Shown here: piece by piece, positions 8,628 through 17,832 of the stretch
How the letters are laid out: the number at the start of each line of letters is the position of its first letter
Position numbering within the stretch: position 1 is the first letter of the stretch
Assembly: GCA_027080505.1 (NCBI GenBank)
Contig: JALWRX010000074.1
Location: 1-56,905, forward strand
From: Ghiorsea sp.
Lineage (GTDB): Bacteria > Pseudomonadota > Zetaproteobacteria > Mariprofundales > Mariprofundaceae
Direction of reading: 5' to 3'
DNA: 56,905 nt
Translations under genes and position numbers: made by a program
Notes under the pieces: model-generated
What the model was told of the DNA's origin: nothing
Seen by the model: the letters and a program-made list of their open reading frames with translations, nothing else
The model's database searches: none

Positions 8628-9689
8628 TTATTTGTGCAGTGCTTGAACCATATCACCCGTATTAATGGGTGCAGAGGAGCGCATGACCAAGACAATGGAT
8701 GCATTTTCTTGCGGCACTAGAACAATCACTTCACCAATTTTCTCTTCAGGTAAAGCTTGGTACGTTTCTTCTTCATAAGTTTTATCACGTACCAATCTAC
8801 CTTGACGGTATAGCCCTAGAATTGTACCCGCCTCAAGTCCATTTTTCAAGCCCAAGTCAATACCTAAAACCTGACCTTGTCCTGCTTCTGCAGCATCATC
8901 TCGGATGTACATCACGTGACCCAACAAAGGACCTTCAGGATAGGTAGGCTCAATATTATAATCTATCGCCCTTGCTTTTTTCAAACGATCTGTACGACCT
9001 ATTTCTTCAAAAGCTTCTAAAATTGTTCCGCGATATACGCCGCTTTCTACCGATGTCACCTCTACTTTACCCAAGTGTTTAACAAGGTAACCAGCCATCT
9101 TTTTACCATCTTCAGTCATATCATATACAGGGTCACCTGTTCGATAAATATCGAAAATATCACCAGGGTTTGCTTTGACATCCAATGTCAAATATACACG
9201 ATCAAAAGCACCATAATTTAAACGCTCATCTTCAGAATCAAGAATGTGACCTACACCTTCAATGGCATCAGGACGAATAAAGTCTTGTCTCGCCAAAGCG
9301 GTGAGAAAAATCTTTGTATCAATTGCCTTTTCAATGCGCTGGGCTGGTTTATAAATAATACGTGGTTCTAGTTTGACCACTTCAGGTTTGGGTTCTACTT
9401 TCTTCTTTACTTTCTTCATTCGTAGCCAAATTTCATTGCCTGGGTAAATTAAATCGGGGTTGGACACATACAAGTTTTGTTCCCAAATTTTTATCCACTT
9501 TAAAGGGTCTGCAAAATATTCTTCAGCAATATCCCATAAAGTATCACCTTTTTTGACGATATATGGCTGTGGAAAAGGTTTAACTAGTTCGCTTTTCGCT
9601 ACTGTACCAGGCATTAAAAAAGCATCGGCAAACAGCAAACTAGGCGACAATAATAAAGCCAACATAAGGATGCGAAGTTCAAGTTTCAT
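8628..9689 (-). CDS. Exported LysM-domain protein
   Basis: A 353-residue periplasmic protein. The N-terminal signal peptide (about residues 1-21, ending SLLFADA) is followed by one LysM module at residues 43-92 (YIVKKGDTLWDIAEEYF, then NPDLIYPGNEIWL), which binds peptidoglycan glycan strands. The remaining 250 residues have no recognised catalytic motif and look beta-rich. LysM proteins of this type are frequently encoded next to dprA, as here. A binding or envelope-maintenance role is inferred; enzyme activity is not supported. Confidence 0.85.
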   Translation of the reverse strand: MKLELRILMLALLLSPSLLFADAFLMPGTVAKSELVKPFPQPYIVKKGDTLWDIAEEYFADPLKWIKIWEQNLYVSNPDLIYPGNEIWLRMKKVKKKVEPKPEVVKLEPRIIYKPAQRIEKAIDTKIFLTALARQDFIRPDAIEGVGHILDSEDERLNYGAFDRVYLTLDVKANPGDIFDIYRTGDPVYDMTEDGKKMAGYLVKHLGKVEVTSVESGVYRGTILEAFEEIGRTDRLKKARAIDYNIEPTYPEGPLLGHVMYIRDDAAEAGQGQVLGIDLGLKNGLEAGTILGLYRQGRLVRDKTYEEETYQALPEEKIGEVIVLVPQENASIVLVMRSSAPINTGDMVQALHK

Positions 9690-9774
9690 GTGAAGACCCC
9701 TGCGTAACTACTTATAAAATTACTAAGAATTAGCAAAATTGTGGCAGATAATTAACCTCACCGCAACTTTTCAA

Positions 9775-10530
9775 CTAACTGGCAAGTGCTTCGATGTCAG
9801 CCAACCATGGGAAATAATCTAATAATATCGCTGCCACAGTGGAGAAACTACCCAAGAAAATCATAGCACCCACCACGATAAGCAAGATACCTGATACAAC
9901 TTCTACAGCATGTAAATGACGTTTAAAACGTTGTGACCAATTCAAAAATGCATTGGTTGCAAATGCAGCCAGCAAAAAGGGAATACCCAAACCAACAGAG
10001 TACATCACCAACAACATCATACCTTCACCAACTTGCCCCTGCGCTCCAGCCATCGCCAAAATAGCACCTAAAATGGGACCAATACATGGTGTCCAACCAA
10101 AGGCAAAGGCTGAGCCAAGAATTAAAGCCCCAAAACCACTTGTACCTTTGACATTATCTGTTTTTAAACGGGCTTCCATCATCAAGAAAGGAATACGAAT
10201 CAAACCTGTATAGTGCAGACCAAAAATCATAATAATCAGTCCAGCAGCCTTGGCTAAGGTCGCCATATGCATCAACAACCATTGACCCAACCAAAATGCC
10301 GAAGCACCCAGAGCAATAAATACCAAGCTAAAACCCAGCACAAACCACATGGATTGTATCATAGCTGTGCGCCTTACATGCTGATGATTCACTGAAGTAT
10401 CCCCTCGCAAAACATCCACAGAAACACCACTAATAAAGGATAAATATGCAGGCACTAAAGGTAAAACACAAGGCGATAAAAATGATAGCAGCCCTGCAAT
10501 CAACGCACCAAACAATGTAATTTCTGACAT
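9775..10530 (-). CDS. ccdA: CcdA/DsbD-like thiol-disulfide transporter
   Basis: Inner-membrane protein that passes electrons from cytoplasmic thioredoxin to periplasmic partners, usually for cytochrome c maturation. About six membrane helices are visible. The two conserved cysteines sit in FLSPCVLPLVPAYLSF (helix 1) and FGWTPCIGPILG (helix 4), as in CcdA and the central domain of DsbD. The ATG at 10530 is preceded by AGAGG at good spacing and begins right at the first helix; a longer frame running into ptsI is unlikely. No TlpA/ResA partner is adjacent. Confidence 0.92.
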   Translation of the reverse strand: MSEITLFGALIAGLLSFLSPCVLPLVPAYLSFISGVSVDVLRGDTSVNHQHVRRTAMIQSMWFVLGFSLVFIALGASAFWLGQWLLMHMATLAKAAGLIIMIFGLHYTGLIRIPFLMMEARLKTDNVKGTSGFGALILGSAFAFGWTPCIGPILGAILAMAGAQGQVGEGMMLLVMYSVGLGIPFLLAAFATNAFLNWSQRFKRHLHAVEVVSGILLIVVGAMIFLGSFSTVAAILLDYFPWLADIEALAS

Positions 10531-10576
10531 GAAAACCTCTTTTTTTATATCATTGGTCGCAAGTTTACAGAAGAAC

Positions 10577-12229
10577 TTACGAAAAGGCGCGTAAGTGGTG
10601 CAATTGTTCACGCATTTGCAAAACATGACGCGCACTCATGGACAAGCTTGTAATGCCCATGGTTAAAAAGGTATGAAGCCAAGCAGGGTTTGCAGCAAGC
10701 TCACCACATACTGAGACTGGAATGTTATGCTTTTGCGCTGCATCCACCGTCATTTGCAACAATTGCATCACAGCAGGATGCCCTGCATCATACAAATAAC
10801 TCACATGTTCATCAGTGCGATCAACAGCGAGGCTATACTGTACTAAATCATTACTACCAATAGAGAAAAAATCTGAAACCTGTGCCAGTGTATCAGCTAC
10901 CAAAGCTGCTGCAGGCACTTCAATCATACAGCCCAAGCAGACCTTGCCCGTAAACCCAATATCTTGGCATACTTCATTTAATACTTGCCTTACATCCACC
11001 ATTTCTGATGCCATAGTGACCATGGGTACTAAAATAGACACTGGTGCATCCCCACTTGCAGCTACAATTGCCCTGAGCTGCTCTTTTAGTAGTGTCTTAT
11101 GTTGCAATAACATGCGTACGCCACGCAAACCCAGAGCAGGATTCTCTCCTTCAAAAATAGGGTTCATAGCATCCGTAACTTTTATTTTATCAATAGCAAC
11201 GTCTAACAAACGGAACGTCACTGGTTTACCTTGCATACCTTGAATAACTTGCTGGTAATACATTTGTTGCATGGTCTCGCTGGGCAGCATTTCATGTTGC
11301 ATAAACAAAAACTCTGTGCGGAACAGACCAATGCCATCCACTCCCTGCTGCTGCGCCACATCAATTTCTTCAATAAATTCAATATTTGCCATCAATGGCA
11401 TATTGTACCCATCTTGGCTGACTGAAGGTTTGTTCACATAATCTTGCAAGCGTGTTTGTTTGAATTGCAGTGCTTGTTTTTCTTGCTCAAACTGCTTCAA
11501 ATCTTGTTTGTTAGGGTGAAGTACCCATCTGCCCTCTTCAGCATTTAAGATAAGTGACTGCCCGTCCTCAATCCAGTTAAAAAAGTCTTCTTGTAAACCC
11601 GCAATACCTGGCAAACCAATACCTCGGGCAACAATCATGGCATGACTATTTTCACCCCCTTGAATAGACACAAAACCAGATACGCCCGCTCGCCACATAT
11701 CCACAATATCCATGGGTGAGAAGTCTTGTGCCACCATAATAGCTTGCTCATATTGTTGCTGCTGATGAATGCCCGCTAATTGCTCAAAAATGCGTTCTCC
11801 AATATGCTCAATATCTGCCTTTCGACTACGTAAATAAACATCTTCAATCTGCTCAAAAACTTGGGTGATTTGTGATAGACTCTTTTTTAAAGCCCACTCG
11901 GCATTGATGCATTCCTTTTGAATTAAACATGCTGTTTGCTGCATAAGTTCAGGGTCTTGCAACATCATATTATGAGTCTCTAAAATAAGCTTAAGTTCCC
12001 CTGACGCATCAACATCAGCCAAGTCGTTAATTTCTTGCCTTAATTGCTTGACTGCCTTGGTAATACCAACACTTAATCGCTCCACCTCTGATGCAATAGC
12101 ATCGCTTGAAATCTTATATTCCTGAATAAACTGGTGTTTTTGATTTAATTTTTGTACGCAACCAAGTACAAGCCCTGAACTTTTGGCAACCGCTATACCT
12201 TGTCGCCGCACATAGCCTTGCGCATTCAT
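10577..12229 (-). CDS. ptsI: PTS enzyme I (PEP-protein phosphotransferase)
   Basis: Takes phosphate from phosphoenolpyruvate and gives it to HPr. The phosphoacceptor His is in GGENSHAMIVARGIGLPGIAG (about residue 190). The PEP-binding part shows GLFRTEFLFM, GLRGVRM, IEVPAAALVAD, SIGSNDLVQYSLAVDR, and the catalytic Cys in VSVCGELA. It is 550 aa and has no N-terminal GAF domain, so it is PtsI-type rather than PtsP. It overlaps ptsH by four bases. It is the last gene of a run that carries no sugar-specific EIIB or EIIC, which points to a regulatory chain rather than sugar uptake. Confidence 0.96.
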   Translation of the reverse strand: MNAQGYVRRQGIAVAKSSGLVLGCVQKLNQKHQFIQEYKISSDAIASEVERLSVGITKAVKQLRQEINDLADVDASGELKLILETHNMMLQDPELMQQTACLIQKECINAEWALKKSLSQITQVFEQIEDVYLRSRKADIEHIGERIFEQLAGIHQQQQYEQAIMVAQDFSPMDIVDMWRAGVSGFVSIQGGENSHAMIVARGIGLPGIAGLQEDFFNWIEDGQSLILNAEEGRWVLHPNKQDLKQFEQEKQALQFKQTRLQDYVNKPSVSQDGYNMPLMANIEFIEEIDVAQQQGVDGIGLFRTEFLFMQHEMLPSETMQQMYYQQVIQGMQGKPVTFRLLDVAIDKIKVTDAMNPIFEGENPALGLRGVRMLLQHKTLLKEQLRAIVAASGDAPVSILVPMVTMASEMVDVRQVLNEVCQDIGFTGKVCLGCMIEVPAAALVADTLAQVSDFFSIGSNDLVQYSLAVDRTDEHVSYLYDAGHPAVMQLLQMTVDAAQKHNIPVSVCGELAANPAWLHTFLTMGITSLSMSARHVLQMREQLHHLRAFS

Positions 12230-12495
12230 GCTTCTTCTCCAAAACGCTGGTTCACCAACGCCTCTAAAGCCAACACAGCTTCATGCTCATCATCACCACT
12301 TGCAATCAACGTAATCTCAGCACCTTTAGCTGCCGCCAGCATCATAATCCCCATGATGCTTTTACCATTGACTTCATAATCTTGATATTGCACCTGAATA
12401 TGGCTGTTAAACTTACTTGCTTCTGCTACAAAACATGCCGATGCCCGTGCATGTAAACCCAGTTTATTTTGAATCACAACTTGACGTTTTATCAT
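12226..12495 (-). CDS. ptsH: Phosphocarrier protein HPr
   Basis: Relays phosphate from enzyme I to EIIA proteins. The phosphoacceptor His is in KLGLHARAS, and the regulatory serine (Ser46 equivalent) is in NGKSIMGIMML, the site used by HPr kinase/phosphorylase. The hprK gene is three genes upstream in the same run, so both the His and Ser sites are probably used. It overlaps the EIIA gene and ptsI by four bases on either side. At 89 aa it is the standard length. Confidence 0.96.
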   Translation of the reverse strand: MIKRQVVIQNKLGLHARASACFVAEASKFNSHIQVQYQDYEVNGKSIMGIMMLAAAKGAEITLIASGDDEHEAVLALEALVNQRFGEEA

Positions 12496-12893
12496 GGCTT
12501 TAAGTCTGCCATCTGCAAACGCATATAATGTTTTCCTGCCTCTACACTGGATTGTGCAAGCTGGTTTAAATCTGTGCAGTCTTGGCGCATACTCATTGCC
12601 CGAATCACAGCAGGGACATTAAAACCACTCAATAGTGCAACGTGTTGATTATCCGTAACTCGGTTCACCATATTCCAAGGCGTTGCACCCAATAAATCCA
12701 CCAAAATCAAAACACCTTGCCCTTGATTTAAATGCTCCAAGGCAATACTTAAACCTGCATCTTCTGTATCAGGCATATCAGAATTGATAATGTCTATAGC
12801 TTGAAACTGCGACTGCGTGCCTAAAATATGTTCAACCGCTTGTTTGGTCTCGCTAGCAATGCGAGCATGCCCCAATAACAACACCCCAATCAT
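12492..12893 (-). CDS. PTS EIIA, mannose/fructose (ManX-like) family
   Basis: A stand-alone EIIA-Man domain of 133 aa. The active-site His is in GVLLLGHARIASE near the N-terminus, and LVDLLGATPWN is the conserved loop opposite it. EIIA-Man proteins normally feed EIIB-Man, but none is nearby. In clusters with hprK, rapZ and HPr, such proteins are thought to be regulatory phosphate acceptors. Four-base overlaps with rapZ and ptsH indicate translational coupling. Confidence 0.92.
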   Translation of the reverse strand: MIGVLLLGHARIASETKQAVEHILGTQSQFQAIDIINSDMPDTEDAGLSIALEHLNQGQGVLILVDLLGATPWNMVNRVTDNQHVALLSGFNVPAVIRAMSMRQDCTDLNQLAQSSVEAGKHYMRLQMADLKP

Positions 12894-13750
12894 TGAATAT
12901 CTCCCAATTCTCGATGACGAATCAGTGGTTTACTCATGCCTTGCTCCATCATCCAAGCAGCAATGCTTTCTGTCATATATACGGAACGATGGCGACCGCC
13001 ACTACAACCAAAAGCTAACGTAAAATACCGCTTGCGCTCTTGTATCAAGTGCGGCCAAATAAAGCTTAGCCAATCTTTGATTTTATCTTCAGCCATCTTC
13101 ACTTCAGCTAGTGGTTTAAAAAACGCCTGAACAGCCTGATCTTTGCCCGTCAAGGGTGCTAAGCTTGGCTGGTAATGCGGGTTAGGCAAAAAACGCATAT
13201 CCATCACCATATCTGCCCCAGGTGGTAAACCCTTTTGATAGCTAAACGAAACCAATGAGCATGTCACAGGCTGCGCACCCTCCAAATTCATCTTTTGTTT
13301 ATGCCAAAAGGACTCAACGGAGTCAGCCAATTGATAAGGCGTAAGCCGCGAACTGTTCAACATAATGTCCGCTTGTTCATGCAGTGGTTCTAATGCTCTT
13401 CGTTCAGCAATAATCGCTTGCCCTAAATCAATATCAGGCGCATAAGGATGCCTGCGCTTTAATGTAGAAAACCTGCGTTGCAACACCTCATCTTCAGCAT
13501 CAATAAAAATGATTTTCCATGGTAAACCTTGCCGTATTGAACCCAAAGCTTGCGACAACAATTCAGGATTCTCTGTGCTCCGAATATCAATGCCAACGGC
13601 TGCATTATCAGCATTGCGCATCATATGTTCTGCCCAGTGAGCAAGCATGGTTACAGGCAGATTATCCGTACAAAAAAAACCCAAATCCTCAAGTGCATGT
13701 AAAGCCGTACTTTTACCCGCACCTGAAAGTCCTGTAATAATAAAAAGCAT
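12890..13750 (-). CDS. rapZ: RapZ/YvcJ nucleotide-binding adapter
   Basis: P-loop ATP/GTP-binding protein; in E. coli RapZ delivers the sRNA GlmZ to RNase E to control GlmS. The Walker A motif GLSGAGKSTALHALEDLGFF is at the N-terminus, and the C-terminal domain has SFSYQKGLPPGADMVMDMR and the FGCSGGRHRSVY loop typical of the family. The start overlaps the hprK stop by one base. Placement between HPr kinase and a PTS EIIA is common across proteobacteria. Which RNA or metabolite it senses here cannot be told. Confidence 0.94.
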   Translation of the reverse strand: MLFIITGLSGAGKSTALHALEDLGFFCTDNLPVTMLAHWAEHMMRNADNAAVGIDIRSTENPELLSQALGSIRQGLPWKIIFIDAEDEVLQRRFSTLKRRHPYAPDIDLGQAIIAERRALEPLHEQADIMLNSSRLTPYQLADSVESFWHKQKMNLEGAQPVTCSLVSFSYQKGLPPGADMVMDMRFLPNPHYQPSLAPLTGKDQAVQAFFKPLAEVKMAEDKIKDWLSFIWPHLIQERKRYFTLAFGCSGGRHRSVYMTESIAAWMMEQGMSKPLIRHRELGDIQ

Positions 13751-14694
13751 CAGTCGCTCTGATCTTGTATGCGTTGCCGCAAATTTTGAGTAAAGGTTTC
13801 TGTACTATTGAACCCGCGTTGTTTTAACAGTTGATTCCGAGTTGCCACCTCAATCAATGCAGCAAGCGAACGTCCTGGTCGAACAAACAACTGTACTAAA
13901 GGTAGTTTAACGCCATGCACAACCACTTCTTCATCACTATTCAGCCTATTTTTTTCCTGGTAATTTTCCCAAGGCATCAAGTCCACCACAAGTCGCACAC
14001 GTTTGGTATCAGTGATGCCTGCAGCACCAAAAATATTTCGAATATCCAAAATACCCAAGCCACGAACCTCCATTTGATAGCGCAATACTTCAGGGCTTCG
14101 CCCGACCAATACGGTTGGTGTTTCTCGTACCAATTCCACCATATCATCAGCAATCAATCGATGCCCACGTGAAATAAGCTCCAAACCAATTTCACTCTTG
14201 CCTATACCGCTCTCACCACGCAGCAATACCCCCATACCAAACACATCCATATAAACACCATGATGATGGGTAACAGGTGCTAAAGCATGAGACAAAAAAA
14301 GCGTCATATTCGCCATAAATGATTCTGATTCATATTCAGAAATAATCAGCGGTGTATCGGTTCGTTGGGCAGCAGCTAAAATTAAAGGCGGTGGCGTAAT
14401 ACCACGTGTAATCACCACACACGCCAAACGTAAGTCAAACACTGCATCTATAACATACTTTTGCTCTGCTTCTGTACGCGTTTCCAGATATTCAATTTCT
14501 GTTTGCCCAATCATCTGCATACGAATATCGCTAAGGTGTTTAATAAAACCAGCAAATGCTAGGGATGGCTTTTGTAGCCTAGGGTGGTCAATATATCGAT
14601 GCAAACCTTTTTCGCCTGCAACCAAGGACATTTTTAATACTTCACCTTGCGCTGCAAGTATTTCCGCAATCGTAATCCTTGGGTTTTCCTTCAT
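13750..14694 (-). CDS. hprK: HPr kinase/phosphorylase
   Basis: Phosphorylates and dephosphorylates the regulatory serine of HPr. The C-terminal kinase domain has the P-loop RGESGIGKSEIGLELI (about residue 160), the LIADDMVEL acidic motif, and the EVRGLGILDIRNIFG signature of the family. The N-terminal half is the usual HprK N-domain. Length 314 aa is standard. It starts 14 bases after the ptsN stop codon. Gram-negative HprK proteins generally occur in clusters without PTS permeases, as here, where HPr-Ser-P is thought to tune the nitrogen-type PTS rather than catabolite repression by CcpA. Confidence 0.95.
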   Translation of the reverse strand: MKENPRITIAEILAAQGEVLKMSLVAGEKGLHRYIDHPRLQKPSLAFAGFIKHLSDIRMQMIGQTEIEYLETRTEAEQKYVIDAVFDLRLACVVITRGITPPPLILAAAQRTDTPLIISEYESESFMANMTLFLSHALAPVTHHHGVYMDVFGMGVLLRGESGIGKSEIGLELISRGHRLIADDMVELVRETPTVLVGRSPEVLRYQMEVRGLGILDIRNIFGAAGITDTKRVRLVVDLMPWENYQEKNRLNSDEEVVVHGVKLPLVQLFVRPGRSLAALIEVATRNQLLKQRGFNSTETFTQNLRQRIQDQSD

Positions 14695-14708
14695 ATCTTA
14701 CTCACACA

Positions 14709-15143
14709 TCATGCAGCAAATATGGATGCTACAGTTTCTGCATCAGGCGCATCTCGCAAAGCTTTGCGTATATCAGCTTGTTGTAATAAACGCGCCAAAG
14801 TTGCCAAAAGCTCCAAATGAACTTGATTATTATCATCTGGCACAAGCAACATCACCACAATATGCACCAAAGCATCGTCAATGGCATCAAAATCAACACC
14901 TGCTTCATGAATAGCCACGACAATCACGGGCTCAGCTAACCCTCGCATACGACCATGTGGAATCGCCACACCATGCCCCATACCAGTGCTACCCAGCTTT
15001 TCCCTAGCCATAATCACTTCCAGCACCAAATCAGGATCCATGGAAGGAAGCATACCAGCCATTTCTGTTAACAACGCACGTTTGCTCTGTGCTTTTGAGC
15101 CTAATAAAACATGCTCAGGGCTAACTGGTATGCTTTTATTCAT
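14709..15143 (-). CDS. ptsN: PTS EIIA-Ntr (PtsN-like)
   Basis: Regulatory EIIA of the nitrogen PTS. The phosphoacceptor His lies in GMGHGVAIPHGRM (VAIPHGR is the family signature), and VMLLVPDDNNQVHLELLATLARLL completes the fold. Length is 144 aa. The ATG at 15143 is one base after the hpf stop codon; a TTG 21 bases earlier would overlap hpf and is less likely. It follows rpoN and hpf in the order known from many proteobacteria, where EIIA-Ntr adjusts potassium transport and nitrogen responses. Confidence 0.93.
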   Translation of the reverse strand: MNKSIPVSPEHVLLGSKAQSKRALLTEMAGMLPSMDPDLVLEVIMAREKLGSTGMGHGVAIPHGRMRGLAEPVIVVAIHEAGVDFDAIDDALVHIVVMLLVPDDNNQVHLELLATLARLLQQADIRKALRDAPDAETVASIFAA

Positions 15144-15144
15144 C

Positions 15145-15705
15145 TTATACTGCTTCAGGCTCAATCCAGCTCAGTGAGCCATCAGGGCGGCGTGTTAATG
15201 CATTCAGTTTACCTGTTTCTTCATTGGTAAAAAGCAACACATTATCTTTTTCAGATAATTCCATTTTCATCACGGCCTCATCCATGCTCATCACTTGTAC
15301 GTCAACCACTTCATCAGCCAATGTGTTGGGCTTATAAGTTTCCGCCAATTCATCCACATCATGTGCCACGTCCAATACTTTTTCACGCAATTTCATGCTG
15401 GTTTTACGTTTTGAGCCTTGATGACGTTGCAGTTTTGCACGGTAACGTTTGAGCTGACGGTTAAGTTTATCAACTACACCATCAATGGCTGCATACATAT
15501 CATCTGTTTCATGTTTAGCATGAATCGTAATGCCATTGGCAGCCATATTAATTTCACAACGTTGCCTATGTTTTTCAACGGTTAACACCACATGTACATC
15601 AACAACATGGTCAAATGAGTGTTTCAAATGTCCCAGTTTATCATTGACGTAAGCTTTAAGTGGCTCTGTTAAGTCCACATGACGACCTGTAATAGATACT
15701 TGCAT
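15145..15705 (-). CDS. hpf: Long-form ribosome hibernation promoting factor
   Basis: Binds idle 30S subunits near the decoding site. The N-terminal HPF/YfiA domain (residues 1-100) has ITGRHVDLTEPLKAYV and ends in a basic KRYRAKLQRH helix. A C-terminal domain (about residues 130-186) has VVDVQVMSMDEAVMKMEL and ends FTNEETGKLNALTRRPDGSL-like sequence, the module that dimerises 70S ribosomes into 100S. The presence of this tail makes it the long form, unlike E. coli HPF. The ATG has a perfect AGGAGGT upstream. It sits directly behind rpoN, so sigma-54 abundance and hibernation may be co-regulated. Confidence 0.95.
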   Translation of the reverse strand: MQVSITGRHVDLTEPLKAYVNDKLGHLKHSFDHVVDVHVVLTVEKHRQRCEINMAANGITIHAKHETDDMYAAIDGVVDKLNRQLKRYRAKLQRHQGSKRKTSMKLREKVLDVAHDVDELAETYKPNTLADEVVDVQVMSMDEAVMKMELSEKDNVLLFTNEETGKLNALTRRPDGSLSWIEPEAV

Positions 15706-15708
15706 TTC

Positions 15709-17112
15709 CTACCTCCTGCTTTGAGATAAGCGTGTTTTTACAGCACGCCTTCGTTGACTGCTTGGTGGCAGCCCTAATTGTTCACGATATTTGGCAACCG
15801 TGCGCCTTGCTATACCAATACCCTCAGCTTGCAAACGGTCTGAAATCGCTTGGTCTGAAATTGGGCGACCAATCGGCTCTGATTCAATCAATGTTTTCAC
15901 CCGTTGCTGCACTCTATGCACGGAAATCATACCACCACCACGTGTGGGTAAACCTGCTGAGAAAAAGCATCGCATTTCAATCAGCCCCAAAGGGGTTTGC
16001 GCATATTTGCCATTGGTTACACGCGAAATGGTTGATTCATGTAAGCCGACTTCCTCTGCAACCACTTGTAAAGTTAATGGTTTCAAAGCCAAAACACCAT
16101 GCTCAAGAAACAAACGCTGTTTTGCAGCCAAACATAAGCCAACCTTCATCAAAGTTTCACTGCGCTGATCCAATGCGCTCAACAACCACTTGGCTTCTTG
16201 GCTGGCTGCATCCATAAACTCGCGATCTTTACCCGTCCACGTTTTACCCGCCCACTGCTCGTTGACTTTAAGCCCACGCCATCCAGATTTGGGCACATCA
16301 ACCTCAACCTGACCATCGACAATACGAAATATAATTTCAGGCTGCACATAAATATTTTCCACACCACGCAAACCATGTCCAGGAAAAGGGTCAAGCCGGC
16401 GTAATAAGTGGCGTGCTGCAATCAATTCTTTCTCCGAACAATGCATTTCTTGCATCAAAGCTTCATCATCAGTGAGTTTATCCGCATGATACAACAACAT
16501 TTGTCGCACTAACATTGCCGATGCATCATCATCTGAAATTTGCAACAACAAACACTCTGTTAAATCACGTGCCCCAATACCACCAGGTTCTAACTCTTGT
16601 ACAATACACTCTAACACATGCACAACATCAGCCTCAGTCACGCTGTCATCATCAACTGCTTGTAAAACTTCATCTGCCGTGACACGGAAATAGCCATCAT
16701 CCTCTAAGGAATCAATAATCGCATGCGCAATTGCACGATCCTTATCATTCATCGGCTGTTGATTAATTTGTTCATGCAAAGATTCACTTAAACTTTGTTC
16801 ATCTTTCCATTGTTGATCTGGGTCTGGCATACCATCAAACTGGCTACCATTTTGATACATAGTTTCCCAACGATTATCGCCTTGCTCACGCCAATCTTCT
16901 TTCTGCTGAGATACCGAAGTATCTTCGCTTTGACGTGGTGCATTATCCGCATCCAGTTCTAATAGTGGGTTAGATTCTAAACTTTCTTCGATATACAGCT
17001 CAAGTTCTTGGCTATTCATCGCCAATACTTTCAAGCTTTGCGTTAGCTGTGGCGTTAAAGCAAGCCGTTGCGATTGCTTTTGGCTAAGGTTTTGCCGAAC
17101 AGCACCAGCCAT
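15709..17112 (-). CDS. rpoN: RNA polymerase sigma-54 factor
   Basis: Alternative sigma factor that recognises -24/-12 promoters and needs an AAA+ activator. The N-terminal Gln/Leu-rich region I shows LTPQLTQSLKVLAMNSQELE, followed by an acidic region II. The core-binding and helix-turn-helix domains follow (HESTISRVTNGKY), and the RpoN box is near the C-terminus (ARRTVAKYREQLG). The length of 467 aa is typical. Three bases separate its stop from the hpf start. The usual upstream lptB is absent; glutaredoxin/BolA lie upstream instead. Confidence 0.97.
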   Translation of the reverse strand: MAGAVRQNLSQKQSQRLALTPQLTQSLKVLAMNSQELELYIEESLESNPLLELDADNAPRQSEDTSVSQQKEDWREQGDNRWETMYQNGSQFDGMPDPDQQWKDEQSLSESLHEQINQQPMNDKDRAIAHAIIDSLEDDGYFRVTADEVLQAVDDDSVTEADVVHVLECIVQELEPGGIGARDLTECLLLQISDDDASAMLVRQMLLYHADKLTDDEALMQEMHCSEKELIAARHLLRRLDPFPGHGLRGVENIYVQPEIIFRIVDGQVEVDVPKSGWRGLKVNEQWAGKTWTGKDREFMDAASQEAKWLLSALDQRSETLMKVGLCLAAKQRLFLEHGVLALKPLTLQVVAEEVGLHESTISRVTNGKYAQTPLGLIEMRCFFSAGLPTRGGGMISVHRVQQRVKTLIESEPIGRPISDQAISDRLQAEGIGIARRTVAKYREQLGLPPSSQRRRAVKTRLSQSRR

Positions 17113-17205
17113 TTATATAAGCTCCGGTGTTGCTGTAGTGTGGGCATATAATACAAACGTATTCACATCCACGTTATATCTTTTTTCATGCACTAAAGCA
17201 AGCAC

Positions 17206-17544
17206 TTATGCTGCTTCTGAACCACCTTCTTTCAATGGCGCAAGCAATGTTGCCAATTCACCATCTTCATGCATTTCAGACACAATATCACAACCACCAA
17301 CAAATTCGCCTTTCACATAAAGCTGAGGAATCGTTGGCCAATCACTGAATACCTTGATGCCTTCACGAACAGCAGGGTCTAACAGCACATTAATTGCTGC
17401 AAAAGGAACACCTTGCTCTTGCAAAATAGCGCATACACGTTGTGAAAAACCACATTGCGGCATTTGCGGTGTACCTTTCATAAACAAAAGAATGTCGTTG
17501 TTTTTAATAACTTCTGCAATTTGCTCTTGGACTGAATCACTCAT
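17206..17544 (-). CDS. grxD: Monothiol glutaredoxin, Grx4 family
   Basis: Glutathione-dependent iron-sulfur cluster carrier. The CGFS active-site motif is in MPQCGFSQRVC, with MKGTPQ ahead of it and the WPTIPQLYVKGEFVGGCD glutathione-binding loop after it. Length 112 aa is standard. It overlaps bolA by four bases, and Grx4 and BolA form a [2Fe-2S]-bridged heterodimer in other organisms, so the operon encodes both halves of that complex. Confidence 0.96.
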   Translation of the reverse strand: MSDSVQEQIAEVIKNNDILLFMKGTPQMPQCGFSQRVCAILQEQGVPFAAINVLLDPAVREGIKVFSDWPTIPQLYVKGEFVGGCDIVSEMHEDGELATLLAPLKEGGSEAA

Positions 17545-17786
17545 GCTGTTGCCTCCTCAGGCGTTTTTGTTTTCAATGCTAAAGCATGAACTGCTTGACG
17601 CATATTGTCACCCAATGCGGCATAGACCATTTTGTGGCGTGCAATGCGTGGTTTGCCTGCAAATGATGCAGACACTACGGTCATTTCAAAGTGGTCATCA
17701 CCCGAATAACACACGACTTCAACATCTGCATCTTCAATATGCGCACATACCAATCGCTTCAATTCTTCAGGGTTTACACTGCTCAT
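17541..17786 (-). CDS. BolA-family protein (Grx partner)
   Basis: Small BolA/IbaG-type protein, about 81 aa, that pairs with monothiol glutaredoxins in iron-sulfur trafficking. Seen are the VEVVCYSGDDHFEMTVVSASFAGKP strand-loop and the conserved FxGKxRxxRHxMVYxAL region, including the invariant His. The ATG at 17786 is chosen because GAGGTG lies about nine bases upstream; a longer frame from 17822 would approach the tRNA. Short length and the lack of an N-terminal extension make it closer to IbaG/BolA-like than to E. coli BolA itself. Confidence 0.9.
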   Translation of the reverse strand: MSSVNPEELKRLVCAHIEDADVEVVCYSGDDHFEMTVVSASFAGKPRIARHKMVYAALGDNMRQAVHALALKTKTPEEATA

Positions 17787-17832
17787 TGTCAAACACCTCG
17801 CCTTGGTCATGATATGCCACATTGTTATAATA

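Noticed and set aside
12890-17112. Possible sugar-uptake PTS operon
   Set aside because: No EIIB or EIIC domain is present in the run, so transport is not supported.
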